Source of the DNA: RPQJ01 sp963823535 | Lineage (GTDB): Bacteria; Pseudomonadota; Gammaproteobacteria; Steroidobacterales; Steroidobacteraceae | Assembly (NCBI GenBank): GCA_963823535.1 | Contig: CAWGLZ010000006.1 | Span: 496,001 to 560,000, forward strand | Direction: 5' to 3' | DNA: 64,000 nucleotides | In this document: positions 44,558-52,886 of the stretch, in pieces | Layout of the letters: the number at the start of each line of letters is the position of its first letter | Position numbering within the stretch: position 1 is the stretch's first letter | Position numbers and translations under genes: made by a program | The notes under the pieces: generated by a model | What the model was told of the DNA's origin: nothing | The model's input: the letters and a program-made list of their open reading frames with translations, nothing else | Database searches by the model: none

Positions 44558-46135
44558 TCAGGCGGCGAAGTACCGCGCGAGATACTCCTCGAAGCTGACG
44601 TCGTCCGTAGCCTCGATGCGTGCCTGCTCGCCCAGCGAGGCTTCCGCCGCCTGCGCAAAATCTTCCTGCCGCGATTCGTTGGGCGAGTAGAGGTCGAGGA
44701 AATAGGACTTGTGCGCCGCCGACATGCGCAGCGCGAAGTGGAAGAAGGATTCCTCGTTGGTGCGCATCTCGTGCAGCGTGCGCGCCGCCGGCGTCAGCGA
44801 GAGATCGTGGATCTTCGCCGCCTGAACCTCGAGCGCCGTCGAATACGGACGCTGCTGGTCGCCATCGTCCATCAGGTCGCACACGCCACGCATCGAGTCC
44901 ACGATCTCGAGCGCCCAGTCGCGCAACGACACGTCGCGGCCCTCGTGCCGCAGCCGCAGGCCCGGCCGGCGACCCTCGCGGGCCACGAGCGCGCTGTTGC
45001 CGTCGAGTTCGGCCTGCTCGGACGCTTCGATCGGCTGGCTCTCGCGCAGCACGCAGAAGACCGCGAACGCCTCCAGGAAGCGCAGCTTGTTCTGGTTGAC
45101 CCCCACCGGGTCGAAGGGGCTCACGTCGAGCGAACGCATCTCGACGTACTGCACCCCGCCACGGCGCAGCGCCTTGGTCGGGCGCTCGCCCGAGCGCGTG
45201 ACGCGCTTCGGCCGGATGAAGCTGTAGTACTCGTTCTCGATCTGCAGCAGGTTGGCGTTGAGCTGCCGGTATTCACCGGCCACCTTCACGCCGAGCTTCT
45301 GGTACTCGGGATGCGGGGTCGTGATCGCCTGCGTGAGGTCGCGGATGTAGTGATCGAGCGTGTTCACGGACACGTTCATGCCCGCCTGGCTCTTGTTGCG
45401 GTAGCCGAGGTCGCTCATCCGCAGCGACGTCGCGTACGGCGCGTAGATGCTGCCCGGCACGAACTCCTCGAGCCAGTCCACCTTGCGTCCCTGCAGGAAC
45501 GACGGACACAGTGCCGGGGAATTGCCGAACAGGTAGAGCACGATCCAGCCGTGGCGCCGGTAGTTGCGCAACAGCGCGAAGTACGCGTCGGAACGAAAGG
45601 CCTGCCCGGAGTCGTGGCTCCGGAACAGCTCCGCCAGCACCGGCCAGGAATGCTCGGGGAACGAATAGTTGAAGTGCACGCCCGAAATGGCCTGCATCAC
45701 CCGGCCGTAGCGCAGCCCGAGCCCGCGCCGGTAGACGGTCTTCATCGTGCCGACGTTGGACGAGCCGTACTGCGCGATCGGGATGCTCTCCTCGCCGTCG
45801 ATGGCGCAGGGCATGCTCGTCGCCCAGAGCAGTTCGTCGCCCATGTGGCGATAGACGAACTGGTGCAGGTCGCACAGATACTGCGTGAGTTCCCAGGTCT
45901 CCGGGAACGCCGGCGTGACCAGCTCGAGGAGCGCCTCCGAGTAGTCGGTCGTGATGTGCTCGTTGGTGAGCGCCGACCCGAGGGCCCGCGGATGTGGCGT
46001 CGCCGCGATGCGGCCCCTCGGGGTGACCCGCAGGGATTCCTTCTCGAGGCCCTTGAGGCCGCCGTGCAGCGAGGCCGCGGCGCGGTGGTTCACCAGCCCC
46101 GATAGACGGCGCTCGAAAGTTCGGTCAAGGGGCAT
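44558..46135 (-). CDS. gshA: Glutamate-cysteine ligase (gamma-proteobacterial type)
   Basis: This protein of about 525 residues (E. coli GshA has 518) has the family blocks GLEKESLRV, LTNEHITTDYSEALLELVTP, GSSNVGTMKTVYRRGL, ISGVHFNYSFP, NPFDP-like SPFDPVGVN and YVEMRSLDV. It catalyses the first step of glutathione synthesis in the cytoplasm. The ATG at 46135 (MPLDRTFERRL) is chosen; an upstream in-frame ATG at 46219 would add unconserved sequence. Confidence 0.96.
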   Translation of the reverse strand: MPLDRTFERRLSGLVNHRAAASLHGGLKGLEKESLRVTPRGRIAATPHPRALGSALTNEHITTDYSEALLELVTPAFPETWELTQYLCDLHQFVYRHMGDELLWATSMPCAIDGEESIPIAQYGSSNVGTMKTVYRRGLGLRYGRVMQAISGVHFNYSFPEHSWPVLAELFRSHDSGQAFRSDAYFALLRNYRRHGWIVLYLFGNSPALCPSFLQGRKVDWLEEFVPGSIYAPYATSLRMSDLGYRNKSQAGMNVSVNTLDHYIRDLTQAITTPHPEYQKLGVKVAGEYRQLNANLLQIENEYYSFIRPKRVTRSGERPTKALRRGGVQYVEMRSLDVSPFDPVGVNQNKLRFLEAFAVFCVLRESQPIEASEQAELDGNSALVAREGRRPGLRLRHEGRDVSLRDWALEIVDSMRGVCDLMDDGDQQRPYSTALEVQAAKIHDLSLTPAARTLHEMRTNEESFFHFALRMSAAHKSYFLDLYSPNESRQEDFAQAAEASLGEQARIEATDDVSFEEYLARYFAA

Positions 46136-46265
46136 GCAGTCGCTACGGCGGGTCGATTTGGACGCGCCAAGCGTATCAGGAAGGCCGACCCGTCTATCAC
46201 GAACAGGACGATCGATCATGGAACAGCGTCACGGATTTGCTCGCCTGCGCTGCGGATTTTTCGCG

Positions 46266-46294
46266 TAAGTCTTTGTTACATATGGTTTTTCTGT
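46266..46294 (+). promoter_or_regulatory. Candidate enhancer-binding site (dyad) upstream of PEP-CTERM gene 1
   Basis: TAAG-TCTTT-GTTA (46266-46278) continues as CATA then a T-rich tract. The same element, TAAC-TATCT-GTTA plus CATA and a T-run, occurs upstream of the second PEP-CTERM gene at nearly the same distance from its sigma54-type promoter. The surrounding 414 bases (46136-46549) between gshA and this gene hold only this element, the promoter and a leader of about 150 bases. Confidence 0.5.
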
Positions 46295-46371
46295 CGAGAT
46301 TCTTCACGACTCATGGCCAGAGGATCCGCTCGCCACAAGTATTTTCTCTTTCGATCAGTGACTTAGCTACG

Positions 46372-46387
46372 TGGCACGGTTCGTGCT
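46372..46387 (+). promoter_or_regulatory. Sigma54 (-24/-12) promoter of PEP-CTERM gene 1
   Basis: TGGCACGgttcGTGCT matches the consensus TGGCACG-N4-TTGCW with one mismatch; GG and GC are ten bases apart. Transcription should begin near 46398. Confidence 0.65.
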
Positions 46388-46549
46388 TCGTAACACGCAA
46401 GGCGACAGCGACGTGAATCGGAAGGAAGGGCTCGGGACCACGCTGATCGTCGGGTGATTGATCCGGGCAAAGCAGGCAAGAGCCGACTGGCTCGGATCGG
46501 AACCTCGAAGCGTTGATCGGAACTTCCAGATATGAGCAGGAGAAATGCA

Positions 46550-47362
46550 ATGACGACGACACTGTCTCGAGCCCGGGCAGCGCTCGTGGGTACCGCGGTT
46601 GCGATGGCCTTCACAAGCGCCGGCGCCGCGACCCTCGACCTGACCGGTGGTTACAACGTGTGTGCAATGACCGACGGGGCCTGGGCGTGCAGCGCCAACG
46701 ACTCCAGTGGCAGCACCGGCTCCGGAACGTTTCCCGAGTTCGTCGGCACCGCAGGTGGCCGGCCGGACACGTACTTCATGTACAACACGACGACGAATCC
46801 GCTCGAAGCGGGCAACGAAGCCGGGAACGGCCTCAACCAGAACCGCGACGTGACCCTCGGCGACTTCGCCGTGGTGGACTTCATGGGCACGGCCTCGTTC
46901 ATGTTCGTGCTCGACATCAACCAGCTGCGCCCGGATCCGCTGCTGTCGCTCAACCACGTTTCCATCTTCATGGGTGACGGGAGCCTGACGGGCTACGACG
47001 CCGGCGCTGACACCCTCGGCGGCGTGGCCGCGACCTGGGCCATGCCGGCCGCCGACACGATCGAGTTGAACTACTCGCTTGCCGCCGGCAGCGGTCGGGG
47101 TGACATGTTCCTGTACGTGCCCACCTCGTTCTTTTCCGCTTTCGGGACCAGTGCGCACCTGCAGCTGTACAGCGCGTTCGGCAGCCCCAACAACAACAAT
47201 AATGGGTTCGAGGAGTGGTCGCACCTGAGCTGCACCCAGACAACTGGCACGACCTGCTATACGCCGCCCCCGCCTCCGCAGGTGCCCGAGCCGGGCAGCC
47301 TGGCACTGCTGGGGCTCGGCCTCACGGGTCTCGGCATGGTGCGCCGGAGAAAGGCCGGCTGA
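46550..47362 (+). CDS. PEP-CTERM sorting-domain secreted protein (1)
   Basis: This 270-residue protein has a signal peptide (ALVGTAVAMAFTSAGA), a beta-rich body with Asn and Gly-rich loops, and an exact C-terminal PEP-CTERM signal: VPEPGSLALLGLGL, a hydrophobic stretch, then RRRKAG. Such proteins are cleaved and sorted by an exosortase, with extracellular polysaccharide genes; no exosortase lies in the window. The ATG at 46550 has AGGAG eight bases upstream; an earlier ATG at 46532 lacks one. The gene is flanked by a sigma54-type promoter and a strong terminator, so it is monocistronic. Confidence 0.92.
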   Translation: MTTTLSRARAALVGTAVAMAFTSAGAATLDLTGGYNVCAMTDGAWACSANDSSGSTGSGTFPEFVGTAGGRPDTYFMYNTTTNPLEAGNEAGNGLNQNRDVTLGDFAVVDFMGTASFMFVLDINQLRPDPLLSLNHVSIFMGDGSLTGYDAGADTLGGVAATWAMPAADTIELNYSLAAGSGRGDMFLYVPTSFFSAFGTSAHLQLYSAFGSPNNNNNGFEEWSHLSCTQTTGTTCYTPPPPPQVPEPGSLALLGLGLTGLGMVRRRKAG

Positions 47363-47392
47363 GCGATCCCGGTCAGCGAACTCGGCTGACGA

Positions 47393-47428
47393 GAGGGCCC
47401 TGCGGGCGACCGCAGGGCCCTCTTCTTT
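47393..47428 (+). terminator. Rho-independent terminator of PEP-CTERM gene 1
   Basis: A perfect 13-bp stem GAGGGCCCTGCGG / CCGCAGGGCCCTC with the loop GCGA is followed by TTCTTT, 30 bases after the stop codon. Confidence 0.88.
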
Positions 47429-47518
47429 GGCACCGCGAGCACGCAGCGATCGAGGTTCGGCTGGCCTGGCGGCCGACGGCTGCTCGCCGATGCCAGCATC
47501 GGCATTCAACATATTTTA

Positions 47519-47551
47519 TAACTATCTGTTACATAACGATTTTTCGGTGAC
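47519..47551 (+). promoter_or_regulatory. Candidate enhancer-binding site (dyad) upstream of PEP-CTERM gene 2
   Basis: TAAC-TATCT-GTTA (47519-47531) followed by CATAACGATTTTTCGGTGAC matches the element before PEP-CTERM gene 1 in sequence, order and distance (109 bases to the promoter here, 106 there). The 357-base gap 47363-47719 holds the terminator, this element, the promoter and a leader of about 65 bases. Confidence 0.5.
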
Positions 47552-47627
47552 GGAAAAGATTCCATTCCGCCCCCCAAGGGGCGCAGCAAAGTATCAATTC
47601 TTCAATCCTGTCAGAGGGTTACGAGAC

Positions 47628-47643
47628 TGGCACGGATCCTGCT
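47628..47643 (+). promoter_or_regulatory. Sigma54 (-24/-12) promoter of PEP-CTERM gene 2
   Basis: TGGCACGgatcCTGCT again matches TGGCACG-N4-TTGCW with one mismatch and correct GG-N10-GC spacing. The flanking bases resemble those at PEP-CTERM gene 1. Confidence 0.65.
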
Positions 47644-47719
47644 TCATGTCAGGTAGACGACCTGGTTCACGCCGGGTCGGGCAACGACAAAAACCGGAAG
47701 GAACATAGGAAATAGAGCC

Positions 47720-48316
47720 ATGCGAAAATTCTCAACAGCAATCAGCGCTCTCGGCGCCGCGGGGCTTCTGGCCCTGTCCGCGCCGGCATGGGCACTCACG
47801 TGCGGCCAGTTCACGGCCGACCCGGCGCTCTCGTGCCAGGGCGGTCTGGATCAGACGGACAGCGCCGCGGACGTCGGGACGCTTTACCCACCCAGCAACT
47901 GGACGTTTATCGACAAGGACGAAGCCCTCGTCGGTGATCCGGGTGCCACGCCGCCCTGGACCGAGACCGACTTCTACCTCACCGACACGGCTGGCAACCC
48001 GTACGACCCGGGCAACGACACCTCGGGCTTCTTCTACATCAGTGATGCCTTGATCGCGGCGTTCGACGAGATCGTGTTCGTCATGAAGGGCGGCAACCAG
48101 GATCCGCGCTGGGCAGCGTTCCTTCTCGATCTCGCCAGCCTGACCGATGGCGACGGATACTGGTCCGGGACCTGGGCCAGCAGGCAGGGACTCTCGCACG
48201 CCACGCTCTACGCGCGTGACGGCGGGGGCAATGAGGTTCCGGAGCCGGGCTCGCTGGCACTCCTGGGTCTTGGCCTTGTCGGACTTGGCATGGCTCGCCG
48301 GAGAAGGGCTGGCTGA
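47720..48316 (+). CDS. PEP-CTERM sorting-domain secreted protein (2)
   Basis: This 198-residue protein has a signal peptide (AAGLLALSAPAWALT). Its body, with the pattern LTCGQFTADPALSCQGGLDQ and a conserved IAAFDEIVFVMKGG block, is unlike that of gene 1. The C-terminal VPEPGSLALLGLGL - RRRRAG signal is nearly identical to gene 1. It should be exported, processed by an exosortase and retained or released at the surface. It shares promoter architecture with gene 1 and has its own terminator. Confidence 0.92.
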   Translation: MRKFSTAISALGAAGLLALSAPAWALTCGQFTADPALSCQGGLDQTDSAADVGTLYPPSNWTFIDKDEALVGDPGATPPWTETDFYLTDTAGNPYDPGNDTSGFFYISDALIAAFDEIVFVMKGGNQDPRWAAFLLDLASLTDGDGYWSGTWASRQGLSHATLYARDGGGNEVPEPGSLALLGLGLVGLGMARRRRAG

Positions 48317-48347
48317 CTCCTCGGGTCATCGACCCGGCTTCAGGAAT

Positions 48348-48377
48348 GGCCCCGTGGGCAACCACGGGGCCTTTTCT
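48348..48377 (+). terminator. Rho-independent terminator of PEP-CTERM gene 2
   Basis: A perfect 10-bp stem GGCCCCGTGG / CCACGGGGCC with the loop GCAA is followed directly by TTTTCT, 31 bases after the stop codon. Confidence 0.9.
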
Positions 48378-48472
48378 GTTGCGGGTGCTCCGATCGCTCG
48401 CCGTTGCACTGCGCACCGACCGCACCTCCGGCCCCGCGCCACCCGCCCCGCGATCTGCCCTAAACTCGCCGC

Positions 48473-48814
48473 ATGTATCGCCTGTTGTTGCTGGGATCGA
48501 TTGTCGCGCTCGCCTCGAACCTCGCCCTGGCCGAGGACTCGATGCGCTGCGGCACCCGGCTCATCACCACCGGCGATGGCAAGGACAAGGTGCGCACGCT
48601 CTGCGGCGAGCCGACCGACGTCGCCTTCGCAGGCACCGTGGGGCGCCGCGGCTATACCTACGGACCGTATGACTACTGGTATTCCGGACCCGCCTGGGTC
48701 GAGCTGCCCGTCGAGATCTGGACCTACAACCTGGGCTCCAACAAGCTGCTGCGCAAGCTGCGCTTCGTCGGCGACGAACTCGTCGAGGTACGCACGGATG
48801 GCTACGGGTACTGA
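48473..48814 (+). CDS. DUF2845 exported protein (1)
   Basis: This 113-residue protein has a signal peptide (LLLLGSIVALASNLALA) and the DUF2845 pattern: DSMRCGTRLITTGD, LCGEPTDV, EIWTYNLGSNKLLRKLRF. The two cysteines probably form a disulfide in the periplasm. Function is unknown. A TAAACT hexamer at 48461-48466 lies so near the ATG that the transcript may be leaderless. Its 3' end overlaps the next DUF2845 gene by 17 bases. Confidence 0.88.
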   Translation: MYRLLLLGSIVALASNLALAEDSMRCGTRLITTGDGKDKVRTLCGEPTDVAFAGTVGRRGYTYGPYDYWYSGPAWVELPVEIWTYNLGSNKLLRKLRFVGDELVEVRTDGYGY

Positions 48815-49148
48815 CCGACGCTATCTGCTTCTTCTGGCGGCGACGCTCCTGGCCGGGATCGCATCCGCCGATTCGCTGCGCTGCGGCAGCCAACTGATCA
48901 CCGAAGGCGATTCACTCGACGAGGTGCTGGCTCACTGCGGCGAGCCAACGGAGAGGAAGCGCACCTGGATGACGCGTCAGCCGCGATTCGAGTACGGCGG
49001 CCGTGAGATTCCGTTCGAGGGCCGGGAGGACGTGCCCGTCGACACCTGGACCTACGATTTCGGCAGCAGCAAGCTGATGCGCCGGATCCGCTTCGTGGCC
49101 GGGAAAGTCGATTCGATCGAGACGCTGGAACACGGCTCGAACCGCTAG
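48798..49148 (+). CDS. DUF2845 exported protein (2)
   Basis: This 116-residue paralogue of the preceding protein shares DSLRCGSQLITEGD, HCGEPTERK and DTWTYDFGSSKLMRRIRF and has a signal peptide (YLLLLAATLLAGIASA). It starts 17 bases inside the first gene in a different frame, indicating tandem duplication with coupled translation. It ends one base before the convergent DUF885 gene. Confidence 0.87.
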   Translation: MATGTDRRYLLLLAATLLAGIASADSLRCGSQLITEGDSLDEVLAHCGEPTERKRTWMTRQPRFEYGGREIPFEGREDVPVDTWTYDFGSSKLMRRIRFVAGKVDSIETLEHGSNR

Positions 49149-49149
49149 C

Positions 49150-50976
49150 TCATCTCCCCGCCTCGAGCCAGCGATCAACTTTGGCTTCCAGCACCGGCAG
49201 CGGGAGCGGTCCGCTCTCGAGCAGCTGTGCGTGGAAGGCGCGGATGTCGAAGCGGGCACCGAGCCTGTCCTGGGCGCGACGTCGCAGTTCCATCATCCGC
49301 AGGCGGCCCACCGTGTACGCGAGGGCCTGGCCGGGCCGGGCGATGCAGCGGTCGACCTCGGCTTCGATGACGGCATCACCGAGCGCCGTCTGGGCGCGCA
49401 GGTAGTCGATGGCCTGCTCGCGCGTCCAGCCCTTCGAGTGGATGCCCGTGTCCACCACCAGCGCCGCGGCCCGCCACATCCCGGCCGTCAGCGCGCCGAA
49501 GACGCTGTCGGGATCCGCATACACGCCGAGATCCTTGCCGAGCGATTCCGAATACGACGCCCAGCCGTCCCCATTGGCCGTGTCCTCGGCGAAGCGGCGA
49601 AAGCGCGGCAGGTCGCCGGCCTCCTGCGCCAGGGAGACCTGGTAGTGACGCCCCGGCAGGGCCTCGTGCAGATACAGCGCTTCCACGAGGGACTTCGGCC
49701 GTGACGGCAGGTCCCCGGCGTTGACGTAGACCACGCCGGGCCGCGTGCCCTCGGCGTCGCCCGGGACGTACGAAGTGCTGGCCGCCGAGGCAGCGCGGAA
49801 CGATTCGACCGCCCGGATCTCGAACGCAGCCCTGGGCTTGCGCGGAAACAGCAGAGGCAAGGCCGGCCCCACCTTCCCGTTCAGCGCCCGATAGGCGGCG
49901 AGCAGCTCGTCGGCTTGCTCGTAGTGCCGACTGCGATCGGCCCGCAGCGCTGCCAGGTGGCCGCGCAGGTCGTCCGGAAATCCAGAGGCCCGCACGAATC
50001 GTTCCATCTCCCCGCGAATGCGGCTCACCTCGGAGAGGCCGAGTTCGTGGATTTCGTCGGGCGTCAGCGTCGTCGTCGTGTGGTAGCGCACGAGATACGC
50101 GTACCAGGCAGCGCCATTCGGCAGTTCCGACCAGGCGACGGTGTCACGCGCCTGTGCCAGGTATTCACTCTGGAGGTAATCGTGCAGGCGGCGATACGCA
50201 GGCAGCACCTCGGTGCCGATCTTGTTTGTGTACGCCTCGATGAGCCGCTGCCGATCCGCGACGGAGATGCCGGCCGGGAAATTCAGGATCGGCTGCCAGA
50301 AGACGCTCTTGCGGGGGTCCTCTACGGCGAGTTCCGCGAGCTGGGGGACGATCCGCTCGATCACCGCCCGCGGCTGCACGACGCCCTTGGCCGCACCGGT
50401 GCCGAGGTTGTCGATGCAGCGGTCCACCCAGCGCACGAATCCGTCCATGCGCGCGAGGAAACGATCGTAGTCCTCCGTCGTGCGGAACGGGTGCTCGCCC
50501 CGCCCCGAGCCGAGCAACGCGAAGCGCAGGTGCAGCCCGGAGACCTGCTCGAGCGGCAGGAGTTCGCCCGGGTAGCGGAAGCCCTCGATGCGCGACTCCC
50601 GCCCGAAACGGAAGGCCTCGTAGGTGAGGAGCTCCTCGCCCGAGAGCTTGCCCGGATCGACGGCCGCGAGTTTCTGGAGCGCGTCCTGCTCGATGGCGAG
50701 CGAGTCCGCCATCCACGCCGTGCTGACGTAGTCGCCGAAGCGATCGTCGTGGCGACGGTCCCCCTGCGACGTGGCGAGGAGCGGATTCAGCTCCAGGTAG
50801 GCGTCGTAGTAGTTCTCGACGATCTCCCGGAGCCGCTGCACCCTGGCCGCGGCCGCCCGGGAGCCGGCGACCGTCGCGCCCGCGGCTTGGCTGCTGTCCG
50901 GCGGCCCCGTCGCATCGCAGGCGGCCAGCGCCAGGCCACTGGCGAACAGGACGGGGACGAGACGACGCAGCGGCAT
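49150..50976 (-). CDS. DUF885 family lipoprotein (putative metallopeptidase-like) (1)
   Basis: This 608-residue protein has a lipoprotein signal (lipobox LAAC near residue 20) and the DUF885 fold, largely helical. The conserved block is LYLHEALPGRHYQ, with the preceding PGVVYVNAGDLPSRP. The HE..PG.H motif resembles a thermolysin-like zinc site of M32/M3-type peptidases. It should act in the periplasm; the substrate is unknown. It lies 21 bases downstream of a close paralogue on the same strand. Confidence 0.88.
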   Translation of the reverse strand: MPLRRLVPVLFASGLALAACDATGPPDSSQAAGATVAGSRAAAARVQRLREIVENYYDAYLELNPLLATSQGDRRHDDRFGDYVSTAWMADSLAIEQDALQKLAAVDPGKLSGEELLTYEAFRFGRESRIEGFRYPGELLPLEQVSGLHLRFALLGSGRGEHPFRTTEDYDRFLARMDGFVRWVDRCIDNLGTGAAKGVVQPRAVIERIVPQLAELAVEDPRKSVFWQPILNFPAGISVADRQRLIEAYTNKIGTEVLPAYRRLHDYLQSEYLAQARDTVAWSELPNGAAWYAYLVRYHTTTTLTPDEIHELGLSEVSRIRGEMERFVRASGFPDDLRGHLAALRADRSRHYEQADELLAAYRALNGKVGPALPLLFPRKPRAAFEIRAVESFRAASAASTSYVPGDAEGTRPGVVYVNAGDLPSRPKSLVEALYLHEALPGRHYQVSLAQEAGDLPRFRRFAEDTANGDGWASYSESLGKDLGVYADPDSVFGALTAGMWRAAALVVDTGIHSKGWTREQAIDYLRAQTALGDAVIEAEVDRCIARPGQALAYTVGRLRMMELRRRAQDRLGARFDIRAFHAQLLESGPLPLPVLEAKVDRWLEAGR

Positions 50977-50997
50977 GGAATGCGACCGGCCCTCGAC

Positions 50998-52818
50998 CTA
51001 GCCGGCCGACACAGGCAAGGCCCGTCGGGCGGCGATCCACCGCTCGATCTTCTCCTCGAGCACGTCCATCGGTACGGCGCCGTCGCTGAGGACCTCGCGA
51101 TGGAAGTCGCGGACGTCGAATCGCGCACCGAGTTCGGCCTCCGCACGCCGCCGCAGGCCCTGGATGCGCAGATCGCCCACCTTGTAGCCCAGGGCCTGTC
51201 CCGGCCAGGCGATGTAGCGCTCGACCTCGGACTCGACGTCGCTGGGCGCCAGCGTGGAATTGTCCAGCATGTACTGGATGGCCTGTTCACGGCTCCAGCC
51301 CTTGGCATGCAGCCCCGTGTCCACCACCAGCCGCATGGCGCGCAGCTGCTCGTCGTTCAGACGACCGAACCACTGGTAGGGGTCGGTGAACAGCCCGAGT
51401 TCCCGGCCCAGATACTCCGCATAAAGTGCCCAGCCCTCGACGTACGCCGTGTAGTCGCCGCCGAAGCGGCGGAAACGCGGGAGATCCTCGAGTTCCTGCT
51501 GGATCGTGACCTGGAAATGGTGTCCGGGCGACGCCTCGTGCAGCGACAGCGTTTCCATGCCGAATTTCGGCTGCGCCTTGAGGTTGTAGGTGTTGACGTA
51601 GAAGACGCCGGGCCGCGATCCGTCCGCAGAGGGCTGCCGGTACTCGGCGCCCGCCGCCGACTGCGCGCGGAACGACTCGACCTCGCGGACCTCGTAGTCG
51701 GCCTTCGGGAAGACCGAGAAGAGCTTCGGCAATGCGGCGTCGATGCGCAGCTTCAGTGCGTGGTAGCCCTGGACCAGGTCCTGACCCTTCGTGAAGTAGA
51801 ACTGTGGATCGTTCTCGAGGAAAGTGAAGAACGCCTCAAGATCGCCGTCGAACCCGACCTGCTGCCTCACCTTGTCCATCTCGTCGAGGATGCGTGCGAC
51901 CTCCGACAACCCCAGCCGGTGGATCTCGTCGGCCGTCATCCGGGTCGTCGTGTGCTCCTGCACCTTGAAGGCGTACCAGGCCTCGCCGTCGGGCAGCGCG
52001 CTCCAGGCGACGGTCGAGCGCGTCCCTGGCAGGTACTCGTCGCGCACGAAATCGCGCAGGCGTCGGTAGGCGGGCACGACCTTCTTCTCGATGGCGGCAG
52101 CGTATGCCGCCTCCAGGCGCGCCCGGTCGGCGGCGGGAACGCCGTCCGGAAAGTCCTTCACGGGTGCGTAGAACGCGCTTTCCTCCGCCGGCTCGACGAT
52201 CATCGCTTCGAGTTGCGGCAGCACTTTCTCCATGACGGGTCGCGGCTGGACCACGCCCCGGGCCGCGCCTTCACGCATGTTCACGATGGCCTGGTCCATC
52301 CAGGCGACCATGCCGTCGAGCCGCTTGAGCCAGTTTTCGTAGTCGCGGGTCGTCTCGAACGGCTGTGCACTCGACCCGGAGCCGAGCGCCGGCATCAGCG
52401 TGAGCAGGCTGCCCGCCTGGTTGATCGGCAGCAGGTACGAGGGGAACCGTTCGGCCGCCTGCTCGCGCTCGCGCTCGCGCACGAAGATGTCGTAGGAAAT
52501 CCGCTCGGCCGGCGACAGGCGTGCCGGATCGATCGTCCTGACCTCGGCGAGATACCGCTCGTTCATCGCGCTCCGTTCGGCGCGGACCTCCGGGCCGATG
52601 TCGTTCGGCAGACGGTCGTCGTAGCGATGGTCGCCGATGAACGTCGCATGCAGCGGATGCATCCGCAGGTAGTCCTCGAAGTAGCGCTCGAGCAGCGCAT
52701 TGAACGTCCCCGAGGCGCCGATGGCCGTCGGCTCGGGCGCGGTCGGCGTGCCGGGCTGGCTGGCGCAACCGGCCAGGACGGCGCTCAGGACCAGGACAGT
52801 CAGGTGATGAAGCTTCAT
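50998..52818 (-). CDS. DUF885 family lipoprotein (putative metallopeptidase-like) (2)
   Basis: This protein of about 606 residues has a lipobox VLAGC near residue 18 and the family block LSLHEASPGHHFQ, here with the full HExxPGH. It shares most blocks with gene (1), for example RGVVQPRPVMEKVLPQL against the equivalent region of its paralogue, TVAWSALPDGEAWYAF and VDTGLHAKGWSREQAI. The pair is a tandem duplication. The ATG at 52818 gives a proper lipoprotein signal; the open frame continues upstream over the thiolase gene. Confidence 0.88.
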   Translation of the reverse strand: MKLHHLTVLVLSAVLAGCASQPGTPTAPEPTAIGASGTFNALLERYFEDYLRMHPLHATFIGDHRYDDRLPNDIGPEVRAERSAMNERYLAEVRTIDPARLSPAERISYDIFVREREREQAAERFPSYLLPINQAGSLLTLMPALGSGSSAQPFETTRDYENWLKRLDGMVAWMDQAIVNMREGAARGVVQPRPVMEKVLPQLEAMIVEPAEESAFYAPVKDFPDGVPAADRARLEAAYAAAIEKKVVPAYRRLRDFVRDEYLPGTRSTVAWSALPDGEAWYAFKVQEHTTTRMTADEIHRLGLSEVARILDEMDKVRQQVGFDGDLEAFFTFLENDPQFYFTKGQDLVQGYHALKLRIDAALPKLFSVFPKADYEVREVESFRAQSAAGAEYRQPSADGSRPGVFYVNTYNLKAQPKFGMETLSLHEASPGHHFQVTIQQELEDLPRFRRFGGDYTAYVEGWALYAEYLGRELGLFTDPYQWFGRLNDEQLRAMRLVVDTGLHAKGWSREQAIQYMLDNSTLAPSDVESEVERYIAWPGQALGYKVGDLRIQGLRRRAEAELGARFDVRDFHREVLSDGAVPMDVLEEKIERWIAARRALPVSAG

Positions 52819-52886
52819 GGGCGTCACGAAACAGGTGGAAAGGGCGCGGATTATACGAGCTTGTGCGCCACGACGACCCCGGCCCG

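Noticed and set aside
44447..46105. Plus-strand open frame of 552 codons
   Set aside because: It is antisense to gshA along its whole length and has no recognisable family features.
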